Below the pieces are notes generated by a model. The model was not told the DNA's origin and ran no database searches. It worked only from the letters and a program-made list of their open reading frames with translations. A stretch of DNA of 64,000 bases. Source: Siphonodentalium dalli. Taxonomy: Eukaryota; Mollusca; Scaphopoda; Gadilida; Siphonodentaliidae. The stretch covers positions 192,810,816 through 192,874,815 of the forward strand of contig CP136066.1 in assembly GCA_032622095.1 (NCBI GenBank), written 5' to 3'. The position numbers and the translations under genes are program-made. Of this stretch, positions 35,233 through 46,378 are shown one piece after another; positions within the stretch are counted from its first letter, which is position 1, and each line of letters opens with the position of its first letter.

Positions 35233-38200
35233 ATGTCTCTTCACGACTATTCTTTCCCAGTTCGGCTTCTTTACTATACAGCGAGAGGCTTGTACACTGT
35301 AGCTTCGAATCTTTATGGCATCCCAGCTTACTTTGTGTGGATGACATTGTTGCTGCCACTGTATTATGTGTCACCTGCTTTCTACTGGACTATTGAGTCT
35401 CACGTTTTCAGGGGACTCATAGCAGTAGTTTCCACATGGGTGTTCACAGGAGGCATAGGAAGTGAGTTTATAACAATAAATACGTTATTTCTGACACTAC
35501 ATGTAAGTTACTTTTATTTGGAAAAAAATATGGAGGAAAAAGATTTTAAAAGATATTTAAAAAATTCATAGAATTTGAAAGACATTCAATCTTTTGATAG
35601 CTATATTCATTGTGACAGTGTTTAAATTTTTTTTTTTATAGAAATTTAATTTCGTGTTACAAAATTTAGGGATGCTCTAAGAAACGATCTCACAAATTTT
35701 TAATGGATAGTGTAACTTAACAGCAAAATTGTGAGTGGACAATGGAAATGCACATGGATTAGAACCTCAAAAACTAAAATAGGTCTAGACGGCAATGTTT
35801 ATCTATCAAAGTACATGTAGTATTGTGGACACTTGATTAAGAAAGTACACCCTTCTAGCATATAATCATCATTGTCTTGATAAGTAAGCATGCGTGACTT
35901 TAGATCAATTGTTAATCATATAACAGGCGAGCAACTGCTGATAACAGATTAACATGTTCACTGCCGACTATGTGTTATCTCATACTTTTTGCATGTAATT
36001 GAATGGGTGTGTGAACGTGTTGAGGGTTTCATCGATATACTTTGAGAGGCGATTGTTGAATATAGCCTTGAAACTTTGGCCGAATGAAATTTTCTTTGGC
36101 AATTTTCCAAATAATTGTCCATTATGGCCGCTAGCAGTGTAAATCTCGACCTCTAGTTTTTATGTGTACCCATACCATAGTATAGTACACATAGTGTTGA
36201 CGCCCGGATTGACCACACGTCGTCCATCGTCTGGCTGTCCATCTGTCCCTCTGTCCGTCCATAGACACTTTACACATAATGCGATAACTCAAACATTTTG
36301 TATCCAATCGGAACCAAATTTTGTATATGGGTTTCTCAACCCAAAATATAGAGTACTAATATGGGTTTGATCCAATTCATTTTAAAGGGAGTTATGGCCC
36401 TTTTTCGGAATAAAAAAATATGAATTTTTTTAGATTGAACTTCTCAATTTAAAAAAGAAATATAAAAAAAAAACAATTTATCTTTAAAGTCTTTAAAACA
36501 AATAATCAATTACCCTCCCATGGGGGAAGTCCAACATTCTACCCACCGTAAATTATTTTGATATGTCACATGGCCATTGCAACAACGTAAATAGAACTGC
36601 TCACACTATGTTAGTTGTGACAGGCTTTATATATGTTATATTTACCCTTTTCTTTTGATCCATAAATTCCAATTAACCTTTCTCTTTTGACCCATAAATT
36701 CAAATAAGTTGTGTTATTATGTACATCTGAGCGTACTACTTTAGTTCATAAGAGTTTACTTATATTTCCACATCAAAACTCTAGCTTATGATTTCATTCA
36801 TAGAAATTTACTATCGCCAAGGGATGGGTTAAACATCTGCCGATCATGATCGACCTCTTGTTCTCAGTTATCTAATGCCTTTTGCTTTTGGTTTTCAGTC
36901 ACAGAGACAGGAGATGACCTGAGCAGCATATATGGAGAGGATGTGCTTCTACTCGCCAACCATCAAGCAACGGGTGACATTCCCATTACTATGATGTGGT
37001 TATACCCCAAGGGTTCTGTCATTTCACATTGCTTGTGGGTGATGGATGTTATGTTTAAACTCACAGACTTTGGATGGGTGTCAATGTATCGGGGAGACTT
37101 CTTCATCAGGCAGGTAATCAGGATTCTTTAACCCTTTCTTTACTAAATGGACTCTCCCATTCAGTTATAAAAGTATACATTGGAATGGTCTATTATTCAC
37201 CGGAGGGGTATTCAGGAAATATAAGTGCACAACAGACAGGCAAAAAAGATAATACCTGCAGAAGATTCCTATTCATTGGTAGAAAATGTTGAGATAATAA
37301 GTTCACATGATTGTTCCCAGAATCAAATTGTTCATTTCTAAAAAAGCCACTGGCAAATTAAGCCACCTTATTTGGGGGACATGTGGCTTAGCAACCTTTA
37401 TTAACCCTTTCAGTGCCAGGGGCCGATCTCATCGGCCCTAATTTACGGTTTGTAAAATCGGCCCTAAAAAAATGTTGTTTTTTTTCGATTTGTTTGGGTT
37501 GAAGTTTTTTTGGGTATGCTTAAGCATGCTATAGCGAATTTAAAAACAAACTGGATAAAACCTTAGGGGCATGTTATAACTCAAAACTATCACCAAGTAT
37601 TCATAGTAATAATTTTGATGCCCATGAAAAACGTAAGATTCCCTGGCACTAAACCTACACTATAAGTCTGTTAAAGAATATAAGAAAAAACTATTAAAAT
37701 TGTAAAAAATAATAACAAATGATGAAAAATTGTTAGGCCAATGCATTCTCTTATATATGCGAGGCGACCTATGGTCGACTCGCATATATAAGAGAATGCA
37801 TTGGCACAGGGTATATGGGTTGATACATAAATCGTACCTGGCACTGAAAGGGTTAATACTGTGTTTATTTCAATATTGACAATACTGACTAGCGATTCAA
37901 TATATTGAAATACTGCCCAACACTATATTAAATAGCTATGAAATCATTGAATAGCATATTAGCAGGTTACTTGAGGTATTTTTATCATTATACCATTGAT
38001 TTTATATACAAAAGTACCTAGGTTCTAAAAAAAATTGGTATTTGGTTACCGAGGTTCTTAGAAACCAGGGCTCTTCATCTCAAAACGTGACAGGTTCAAA
38101 ATATACTTGGCTGTTTTGATTGGGCTCTTGATTTAAAAGATGTTTTCAGTGTGACTTACAGTAATGCTCTCAGTAATCGACTCCTTAACCACAGCAGAAT

Positions 38201-41200
38201 TATGGGTAACTTTTCAGGATTTAGTCGGAAATATGGCTTGTTGCCATTCATCGGAAAGCTCTCCCTGATAGCTTTCCGATGAATGGCAACAAGCCATATT
38301 TCCGACTAAATCCTGAAAAGTTACCCTAATTCTGCTGTGGTTAAGGAGTCGATTACTTAGAGCATTACTGTAGCTGCGATATTGTATTTCATTCGAACAT
38401 AGCTGATGATTAATTCAGCTTACTTTGATATTTGTTTGCAGGGCAGAGACACAAGATTGTCTGAGATGAAACGATTCAGAGAATTTCTTGGTGAAAATTT
38501 CAAGTCTAGATTTAAGAACTGGATTATTATCTTCCCGGAAGGAGGTTTTCTGTGGAAACGACTTAATAACAGCCAAAAGTGAGCTTCATTAGTTCGATAG
38601 CGAGGGCTGTGGGCAATAATTTTCATTCATGGGGCCCAACAGCAAGAACAACATTTTTAACACATTGGCTGCCACTACGAGTTAAGTCATAGTAAACGAT
38701 TCCATGGAGAATTCTACTACGAGTTAACTCAGTGGTTGCCATACCACATAAATAACAATAGAAACTGCAAGCAATGTAGGTTTACATGCCAATACATGCC
38801 CAACAATCCCATTGATCGATTGTATATGTATATGACTTGAGATACAACGATTCCCGCATCCTGATCAAAGGGTGGGGTGCAATTTGAAATCTTGTTACGA
38901 CACTCCAATTCATCAGGACCTCTTCTGTAAGTCCCTGACCCATGGTAGACATGTGAAAATAGACCTTTCCCGGACAATATAGAGGTCTTTTGTTGCATAA
39001 ATTAGTAATCAGTAATATCTAGATTTTTCAGGTCTTATTTGAAGGTATAGGCCTATATACTGATAATATACCCCGTTGTTTGAGGGATGGGTGCAAGCCA
39101 CTGCAAGGTCCGCTAAATATCTAAGCTTGGCTATGTAACATATTATAGAACAACACTTACATGTATTTGAGATTAGTTAGGAATCAACACCCTGCTTGAG
39201 TGCGCTAGTTTCTTAACTTCTTAACTAATCTTATTATCAGCTGTGGTTCTATGTTTATTACACATCTCGTACTTACTTCACTGGCTTTATAACTGATTAA
39301 ATTCTGAGAGTTATAGAGGCTGCTGGAAACTCGAGCTAGCCCTACATCAAGTGTATGCACAAGCGGTTACATATGGCTTGTTTACTCATGCATGTATGTT
39401 CATTTCCCCTGGCAATGGGTGTACAAGTGTGTATACATGTATATAAATTAATTTATCATGTTTTATACAATTTTTGTTGGCCATAATCAGGTTTTATGAT
39501 GCTGAAATGTGTTAAAAGCTACTACGACATAATTCATAGTCGGCACCTGGGACGGAATTTACCAGTGGTCATCGCTGGTGCCAGCTACGAGTTATCTCGT
39601 AGGTAAATACATATTACGTTTTTGACATCTTAGGCAATGTAGAATGTAACAGTGATTATATATAAATTCATTTACCGTGTTTTATACACGATATGCTTGT
39701 ACCAGACCTGTTTACTTTCAAAATTTGAAAAAGGGAGATTTGTCCTCAGAAATAGGGATATTTAGTGAAAAATAGGGAGATTTTTTTCAATGTCAGTAAC
39801 ATGGAAAAAAACTTCATATTTTTCACTTAAATGTAATATTATAGACTGTTGCATTTGGTTTGCATCTGCTACAATTAACGCCCATATAATAACGGCCTTG
39901 ATACCGACTAACCGAGTGTTTCTAAACTCACTGAATCATTGGGTAATTTGGGAATAAAATTACGATTTTCCGGTTATCGATCACGTTTTATTTTGAACAA
40001 GGCAATACAACGATTAAAACTATATTTGCACACTATAAAATGGTGCTCTCGGATAATTTTGTCGGCAAATATATTCAGTAACATCGGTGAATTTAAAGAG
40101 AGTACGTATTAAAAGAATTGTTTGAGGTCTGTTGATTCGCGTTCTGTTATTGAGTATACAAAACACGGAATACAACAAAGACGGAAATGGAACTTTCACC
40201 AACACAAAAACAATCAAAAAGTATAAATCGGCAATATAATAATTTGAGTCGGGCGGTTTTAAAGCAGTCGGTCAGGACGAGCAGAAACCAACACTTTATT
40301 AAGTGTGGCCAAAAAGGAAGGTTTCGTGTTTGATATATTATAATCCTTGTCTGGACATTGAAGACCGCATTTACTTACTCAACGCTGTTAAACAAAAGAG
40401 AGTCAACGCTGTGTCAACATTTTGTCACTGTTTGACTCGCAGGCGATATATTCCTAATTGATTTCTAACACTATAGTGTGCATGGCTTATCGCTTGCTAC
40501 AGCCGTCGGCTAATTTTTGGTTTTATCTTTGAATCAGGAGATTTCAGGAGATTTCGGGAGCACAGGAGAAGTGACACAAAATCGGGAGACTCCCGCCGAA
40601 ATCGGGAAATTAAACAGGTCTGGCTTGTACCTCTATAGCAATCTTCATCTAAGTCATTAAAAATGTAATTGTATTTACCTACGAGATAACTCCTAGCTGG
40701 CACCAGCGATAAAACACTGAAAAATTTCATGCCAGTTGCTGACTACGTAGTAGCCTTGTGACATATCTCAGCATCATATAACCCGATATTGGTCGAACCA
40801 TCACTCATCCATACATAAATTATCAACTGCTATCGGCAAAACATGCAATCTCATGTTGGCATACGGGATGGAATTACCCATTGGTTTTCAGCAGTGAACA
40901 TGTTAATACAATTGATCCCAAACTTCTTACGGATGACAGGGCTGACCTCTGGTAGGCTGACCTCTGGTATTACTTTGACATTTAAACTTTTTATGAAATA
41001 AAAAGGTCATATAGATAGAACCACATGAGTGTCTGGATTTTGACGTAATTATTGCACGAGATTTGTTGGTGGAGTGATACCTCTCGTGCGGGACGCAGTC
41101 CCGCACGAGAGGTATCGCGTTCCGCCAACAAATCGAGTGCGATAATTCGTCAAAATCCAGACACTCATGCAGTTCTATTTTTAGTACATATCTCCGTATC

Positions 41201-44200
41201 ATAGTAAGTTGACTCACAATCTCCGGTACAGAAAATGTGAAATTAATTGATTTTAACACTGAATGAAATAGTTCCGTTGACAGATTGCACTAGTGCGATT
41301 CTGAGAATTATCACACGCCTGGAAACTCGTGCGATCATGTGAATTACGTTGATAGATATGTAATAAAAATCAGAATGAGTATCACGATTATCAGTATAGG
41401 CATAAGTCTAGTGGATCTGAAGTCTTGTTACGGCTGAAGACCAAACCTGTCTGCTGAATCTCAAAGACATGAACAAACTCAATTTTAGGTTAAATAACAT
41501 TGATAATATTATAACGATACCTCAAGGCCTCTATGATTTTCTCCTAAAGTTGTTAACATATTAGAGATTTTTTTCGTAGGTACGCTAAGGAGCATGGATT
41601 CCCTGTTCTGAAGAATGTTTCACTGCCGAGAATTGGCTCCCTTCAAATGATTATGGAGCCAACACACAGAAATCATAATGGCTTAGTGTCTTCTGGTCAG
41701 TATATTAAAGGTACTCAATCCGATTCGATGGTCCCCATGTAATCAGATTCCAACATTTTTAGAAATGCCGCTACTGTTATCAGAATCGATTAACCCTTTC
41801 AGTGCCAGGGGCCGATCTCATCGGCCCTAATTTACGGTCTGTAAAATCGGCCCTAAAGAGATTAAGAATTTTTGAGTTGAATTTTTTTTTGGGTATGCTT
41901 AAGCATGCTATAGCGAATTTAAAAACAAACTGGATAAAACCTTAGGGGCATTTTATATCTCAAAACTATCACCAAGTATTCATAGTAATAATTTTGATGC
42001 CCATGAAAAACGTTAGATTCCCTGACACTAAACCTACAAAATAAGTCTGGTACTGAAAATTATTAATATTGTAAATAATTGTAAAAAAAAATAACAAATG
42101 ATGAAAAATTGTTAGGCCAATGCATTCTCTTATATATGCGAGGCGACCTATGGTCGACTCGCATGTATAAGAGAATGCATTGGCACAGGGTATACGGGTT
42201 GATACAAAAATCGGACCTGGCACTGAAAGGGTTAATTGCCCAAAAATAATGCTAACCACTGTCAACTATAGTATAAAGCTGCCCGAAACGTGTTATTTAT
42301 CAAGATGTTGTTCAACGAAATTTGGCCTTATTATCAACACAAAGGCACTCTATTTTAGTGTTATCCATCTACATCCGCATTCTGGTCCGAGATCGTTGGC
42401 TTGTCGACTTTTTACTGGGCCACTAATAAGTCTCGATGGTGAAAAATAATAGATTTTAAAAATTGATATCTAATAACTCTGAGCTTTAATAGGTGGGTTC
42501 CTTGACTCGAATCAACTATTTTTTACCCCTAAAACCAAATAAATAATAATCGAGACGCGCTTAATTGGATTATGCATCTTTAAAATTTATGTTCAAAATT
42601 ATTTTCCAACAACGTGAATTTATTTTTCAACATTGTTGAAGATTAATGGGAGTTGTCCCAACAGTTTTAACAGGTTTAATTTAACTTGTAATTATACTTA
42701 CTCACTTATATATATATAAATTAACCTGTATACTCTTGTGAGCCTAATAGTAGTACATTTGGAACTATAGTACAGGGTGGGAAAATCTCTAAACTTTTAA
42801 TAATAGTACAGGGCATAATAATAGTACAGGGTGTACCGATACATCCATATACCAGATATCCACTATACCTTGTTTCTTGTAAATGTTAGAGATAGACGCG
42901 GGTGAAAATAAAAATAAATGTGTACCCATTAAAGGTATTCAATCCGTTTGATTGTGCCCATATCATCAGATTCCAACAACAATATTTTTTTAAATGCCGC
43001 TTCAGTTATCAGATGATTAGTTGCCCAAAACTAATGCTAACCACAGTCAACTCTATATAGTATAAAATTGCCCAAAACCTGTTATTTATCTGACACATAA
43101 AAGCCACTTGATTTAGAGTTAACCCTTTACCCAACAAACCGGCCAAAACCGGCCAAATAAAGCTTCAACAGCCTAAAATATCTTCGGTCTGTCTCAATAG
43201 AACCATACAAATATGGATATCATTGGAACCGGCTCCTTGACCACATTGTGATAGTTACAGTTATGCCCTGTGCCAATGCATTCTCTTATATATGCGAGTC
43301 GACCATAGGTCGCCTCGCATAAATAAGAGAATGCATTGGCCTAAAAAAAATCTTTTTTTAACACTTTTTACCATTTTTTCTTACATTCTTTAACAATTTT
43401 ATAATTTTTAATGTGTTAAGCCAATGCATTCTCTTATATATGCGAGGCGACCTATGGTCGACTCGCATATATAAGAGAATGCATTGGCACAGGGCCGTTC
43501 TGTTGGGTAAAGGGTTAACCATCATCATCCGCAATTTGGTCTGAGACTGTCTTCTCAAAGACTTTTTAGTTGACCACTAAAAGTATCGGTGGTGAAAAAT
43601 AATAGATTTAAATTTTTTATATCTGATCACTCTGAGCTATGATGGGTGGGTTCCTCAACTCGAATCAAAGATTTTTTACCCTCGAAGCCAAGGAAATAGT
43701 AATTTGCTAGCGGTAATTATTATGCATCTTTAATTTCAACTTAAGTATACTTCTATTGTTGAGCAGTTCATACTGACAATTGATTAATCAAAGAATTAGG
43801 CAGGTTCACATCTTGGACAAGGCGAAAATTAATAAACGTACAGGACCAAATAAGGATGCAAGGTGCAAATCTCATCTGGAGAAAAATAAACGTATATTAT
43901 ATAGGTAATGCATGGTTTGGTGTTGGACTATTCCAAAATAGTCGTCCAAGAGGAGGAATAGTCGGTTCTACCTCGAGGACCACTATTTTGGCTATAGTCA
44001 ATGACAAGACATGCATTATTTATTATAATATATTGAATATTGGTGTCAATTCTCACACAATTTCTGTGTCTGATTATTTTCAGTTTTGGAAATCATTCTC
44101 AGATGTTACTATTTTCGGCAATATTTTGACAATGGTGGGGGAGCATAACTATTTTATTAGATAAATCTAACAGCATCACTTCATGACTCATGCATTTATT

Positions 44201-45397
44201 TCTATAAATACGTCATTAGCAAAGACGTTTCAGAAGTTAATTTGTTTATATTTGATGAAAATGGAAAAGGAAGTTTATATAAATAACATTCACTGGCATT
44301 AAAAAATTAAGACTGTCCACTTGCCAACTAAACAGACAAGCCTTGAAATAGGGTGTCTGTCATTTGCAGAATGAGGTCCCCATAGGGTGAATTTAGTGAT
44401 GCTACCCCGCATAGCGGGCTAGCATCACCAAATTCACCCTCTGGGAACCTCATTCTGCTGAGGTGTAAGACAAACTATTAAATACATTGGATAGCTATGA
44501 TCGGACATTTATAAGATCATTAAAATTCACCTTAAATAATCAGACAAGAAGCAGCTGTCTTAGTGTACCTTCAGACGACCACGATACAATCGTAAGTGGA
44601 GGAATCAGGCCCGACGAGATCGTGGATAGTTTGATCACACGATTGCGATGTCGAGGTACGTTATGATATCGTAGATCATCGTAGGTTGTTCCTAAAGCAT
44701 GTGATTGACTACCCTACGATCATTTCCAGCTACGATTTTTACGTACACACGGCTGCGATTACGTCGCAAGTGGAGGTATCCAAGGATTTCGCATCTAAAA
44801 TCAAACAGTGTCTGATATTATTTTATGACCTACGATTTTGACGTGCGCATGCGCAGTCCAGCTACCGGTTACTTCCTATGATGGAAATCTTTCCACTTAC
44901 GATTGTATCGTGGTCGTCTGAAGGTACACTTATCGATTCACATTTTTGTTCTTTTCTCCATTACAGAGAGATATTCTGGACATGTGAAATGGATTGTTGA
45001 TATAACGATTGCATATCCTAACCGTGAGGCAACTGACCTTCATGGCATGTGTCTGGGCTACTGGTCTCCTCGTGATATACATGTTCATAGTCGGGCATAC
45101 GAAGTATCAGACATACCGACAGATGAAGATGGTCTTAGAGACTGGTTGTATGAAAGGTACCAGGAGAAAGACAATATTCTTGAGAAGTATTATGAAACTA
45201 ATTCATTCTCGGATGAGTTTGACAACCAAGTTCGGCCACTTCCGCGACTTCCTGCCACTCCAAGAAGAGTTAAAGTTGACTACGTTGAGGTCTTATTGTT
45301 TCATATATTCTTCTTGATTTCAACATATATTCAAATCATATATTTTTATACTCCTATTCTCCAATTAATTTATTGGATTACTTCTTTTGTCTTTTGA
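35233..45397 (+). CDS. LPGAT1: Lysophosphatidylglycerol acyltransferase 1-type enzyme, complete, five coding exons, 375 aa
   Basis: This ER-membrane acyltransferase moves an acyl group from acyl-CoA to a lysophospholipid in phospholipid remodelling. Exons: 35233-35461, 36899-37113, 38442-38578, 41580-41695, 44967-45397; they join in frame. The length is close to the human 370 aa. The acyltransferase NHxxxxD motif is NHQATGD (His98, Asp103), followed by GDFFIRQ and the PEG motif FPEGG (179-183). VDITIAYPN and DWLYERYQEKDNILEKYYET match the family's C-terminal part. Hydrophobic stretches at about 28-48 and 61-75 and the last ~37 residues suggest membrane anchoring. A splice acceptor at 35207 puts the 5' UTR's upstream exon further left. 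An upstream out-of-frame ATG lies at 35222. The exon 4 donor is the least certain junction (41695 chosen; 41699 needs another acceptor). Every intron carries repeats. Confidence 0.95.
35462..36898 (+). other. LPGAT1 intron 1 with two repeat fragments
   Basis: At about 35945-36040 lies TTAACATGTTCACTGC and TTTTTGCATGTAATTGAATG, shared with 59595-59650. At about 36170-36420 lies a GTCCATCTGTCCCTCTGTCC-rich repeat ending GGGAGTTATGGCCC. Otherwise AT-rich and unremarkable. Confidence 0.5.
37127..37310. repeat. Dispersed repeat (TTAACCCTTTCTT...GGACTCTCCCA), copy 1
   Basis: TTGGAATGGTCTATTATTC, GGAGGGGTATTCAGGAAATA and GATAATAAGTTCA recur in the same order at 52685-52815 and 54370-54565. It starts 14 bases after the exon 2 donor. 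Confidence 0.6.
37401..37856. mobile_element. TTAA-type MITE, CAGTGCCAGG subfamily, complete
   Basis: It runs from TTAACCCTTTCAGTGCCAGG to CCTGGCACTGAAAGGGTTAA, perfect 20-bp terminal repeats including TTAA. It contains one hairpin module with GCATTCTCTTATATATGCGA and a GGCCGATCTCATCGGCCC mini-palindrome. It is located in LPGAT1 intron 2. Confidence 0.9.
38159..38370. mobile_element. TA-type foldback MITE (CAGTAATGC family) in LPGAT1 intron 2
   Basis: It runs from CAGTAATGCTCTCAGTAATC to GATTACTTAGAGCATTACTG with TA on both sides. The two ~100-bp arms are almost perfectly complementary around GCTCTCCCTGATAGC. It ends 71 bp before exon 3. Confidence 0.9.
38650..40910. mobile_element. Composite inverted-repeat element in LPGAT1 intron 3, split by a hAT-like insertion
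   Basis: The left arm (about 39490-39620) contains GCTGGTGCCAGCTACGAGTT and ATCTCGTAGGTAAATAC. The right arm (about 40670-40795) is the inverse. Outer related blocks with CTACGAGTTAA at 38665-38730 and TTGGTTTTCAGCAGTGAACATGTTAA at 40880-40910 suggest a larger palindromic element. The edges are uncertain. Confidence 0.5.
39703..40622. mobile_element. hAT-like element, 920 bp, perfect 8-bp target duplication
   Basis: The termini are CAGACCTGTTTACTTTC on the left and TAAACAGGTCTG on the right. GCTTGTAC flanks both sides exactly (39695-39702 and 40623-40630). Subterminal GGGAGATTT- and TCGGGAGA-type repeats are present, but no transposase domain is seen in the short internal frames. It is nested in the inverted-repeat element at 38650-40910. 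Confidence 0.85.
41010..41190. repeat. Strong palindrome in LPGAT1 intron 3
   Basis: The centre is GATACCTCTCGTGCGGGACG followed by its inverse. The arms continue outward through TTTGTTGG(T/C)GGA, GCACGA or GCGATAAT, and GAGTGTCTGGATTTTGACG paired with CGTCAAAATCCAGACACTC. It is a foldback element with ~85-bp arms. Confidence 0.85.
41707..42590 (+). mobile_element. TTAAAGATGC-family TIR element, copy split by a TTAA-type MITE
   Basis: It starts about TTAAAGGTACTCAATCCGA and ends about GATTATGCATCTTTAA. It matches 27795-28250 (inverted) and 42931-43735. The MITE at 41790-42235 interrupts it at CAGAATCGATTAATTGCCC. It starts only ~12 bp after LPGAT1 exon 4. Confidence 0.7.
41790..42235. mobile_element. 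TTAA-type MITE, CAGTGCCAGG subfamily, complete
   Basis: The same ends as 37401-37856, with TTAA on both sides. Removing it restores GAATCGATTAATTGCCC, which exists intact (inverted) at about 28154-28172. Confidence 0.9.
42591..42930. other. LPGAT1 intron 4 spacer
   Basis: AT-rich spacer between two copies of the same TIR element. It has a duplicated AATAGTACAGGG motif near 42800-42830. Nothing else was seen. Confidence 0.35.
42931..43735 (+). mobile_element. TTAAAGATGC-family TIR element, second intronic copy, split by a different MITE
   Basis: It starts TTAAAGGTATTCAATCCG and ends TTATGCATCTTTAA. It shares TCAGATTCCAACA, GCCGCTTCAGTTATCAGAT and AATGCTAACCAC with the other copies. It is interrupted at 43119-43518. 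Confidence 0.7.
43119..43518. mobile_element. TTAA-type MITE, GGCCGGTTT subfamily, complete
   Basis: It runs from TTAACCCTTTACCCAACAAA to TTGGGTAAAGGGTTAA. Two hairpin modules flank a TTTTTTAACACTTTTTACC spacer. It is nearly identical to 58120-58518. Confidence 0.9.
43736..44336. other. LPGAT1 intron 4, weak palindrome only
   Basis: A partly self-complementary stretch lies at about 43908-44015 (ATGCATGG...CATGCAT, CCAAAATAGT with ACTATTTTGG). The rest was not recognised. Confidence 0.35.
44337..44475. mobile_element. hAT-like MITE (CAAGCCTG family), single-hairpin fragment
   Basis: CAAGCCTTGAAATAGGGTGTC followed by one complete hairpin (GTGAATTTAGTGATGCTA with its inverse). The element stops just after CATTCTGCTGAGG. 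Confidence 0.7.
44563..44929. mobile_element. TTA-type MITE (GTGTACCTTC family) abutting LPGAT1 exon 5
   Basis: The termini GTGTACCTTCAGACGACCAC and its exact inverse are flanked by TTA (44560-44562 and 44930-44932). Only 37 bp separate it from the exon 5 start at 44967, so the acceptor's polypyrimidine tract lies in this short remnant and the branch point lies in it or in the MITE. Confidence 0.92.
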
Positions 45398-45425
45398 ATT
45401 TATTAACAAGAATTTTATTGCTTAT
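45398..45425 (+). other. Start of LPGAT1 3' UTR
   Basis: Only about 28 bases of unique 3' untranslated sequence lie between the LPGAT1 stop and the next MITE. Confidence 0.5.
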
Positions 45426-45695
45426 AGTGGTGCCCTAAATAAAATTGATTCCTTAACCACAGCAGAATTATGGGTATTTTTTCAGAATTTAGTCGGAAAT
45501 ATGGCTTGTTGCCATTCATCGGAAAGCTCTCAGTAAGAGCTTTCCGATGAATGGCAACAAGCCATTATTTCCATCGGAAAGCTCTCAGTAAGAGCTTTCC
45601 GATGAATGGCAACAAGCCATTATTTCCGACTAAATCCTGAAAAATTACCCATAATTCTGCTGTGGTTAAGGAGTCGATTATTTAGGGCATTACTG
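45426..45695. mobile_element. TA-type foldback MITE with an internal duplication, in the LPGAT1 3' UTR
   Basis: The left end is mutated (TAGTGGTGCCCTAAAT); the right end GGGCATTACTG is followed by TA. The central segment GAAAGCTCTCAGTAAGAGCT plus its flanks occurs twice (about 45530 and 45585), so the element has two stacked hairpins where other copies have one. Confidence 0.8.
45438..45443 (+). promoter_or_regulatory. Candidate LPGAT1 polyadenylation signal created inside the MITE
   Basis: AATAAA lies 40 bases after the LPGAT1 stop, where other copies of the MITE read CTAAATAATCG. A small insertion of A residues turned this into AATAAA. It is the first canonical signal after the stop. Use is inferred, not shown. 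Confidence 0.3.
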
Positions 45696-45703
45696 TATCT
45701 GAT

Positions 45704-46091
45704 CAAGCCTGTATACAGTGTGTCTTGACATTTGCAGAATGAGGTCGCCAGAGGGTGAATTTAGTAACAAAATTCACCCTCTGGGAACCTCATTCTACTT
45801 GGGCCTCAAATGTTATGGGAGACATTGACCAGATTGAAGTTCCCCAGTTGAAGTAGGTGATGTTCACCCATTAGTAACCTCTACTATGCATTTTATCTTT
45901 TGCAAAAGTAAAAAAAAAGTAAAAAATAACTAAAAACAATGTTAATTTAAGACTATAGAATCTTCCCAGAAGATGAGGCCTAAGCAGAATGAGGTCCCCA
46001 GAGGGTGAATTTGGTGGAACTGAATAGCATCACTAAATTCACCCTCTGGGGACCTCATTCTGCAAATTTCAGCCACACTATATCCAGGCTT
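45704..46091. mobile_element. hAT-like MITE (CAAGCCTG family), perfect target duplication
   Basis: CAAGCCTGTATACAGTGTGTC on the left and CACACTATATCCAGGCTTA on the right are flanked by TATCTGAT on both sides. It inserted 8 bases from the end of the foldback MITE at 45426-45695. The first hairpin has lost most of its loop. Confidence 0.88.
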
Positions 46092-46378
46092 ATATCTGAT
46101 ATGTTCTGTCTAATTTGGAATTCATCACTAATTATTTGATAGAGCCTGTAAAGTGCCAATCACCATTAAAATAGATTATTTCCTCTTCCCAGGCAAGACT
46201 TACAATGACAACAAAAATTATCATGAAAGTTGTTTAAAAATATCATTGTTTTAGTATCACAGAACAACACTGAAATGAGCAATGTCTAGTGTTACATGTA
46301 TTGAATTTAAAATTGATGAAAAAGAGAGATTTTCAACAGCAGTTCAATGATAAGAATTAGCACAGCTCACACCTAAGT
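46092..46378. other. Spacer, no feature recognised
   Basis: Unassigned AT-rich sequence. Its last 8 bases (ACCTAAGT) form the left target duplication of the next element. Confidence 0.35.

Noticed and set aside
35218-35235. Upstream start for LPGAT1 before 35233
   Set aside because: The frame upstream has GTG but no ATG after the acceptor. The ATG at 35222 is out of frame. The Met at 35233 is the first usable one.
44903-45397. Longer LPGAT1 exon 5 starting at a Met at 44903
   Set aside because: The upstream part is MITE terminus. The acceptor TTACAG at 44961-44966 and the in-phase junction with exon 4 define the exon start at 44967.
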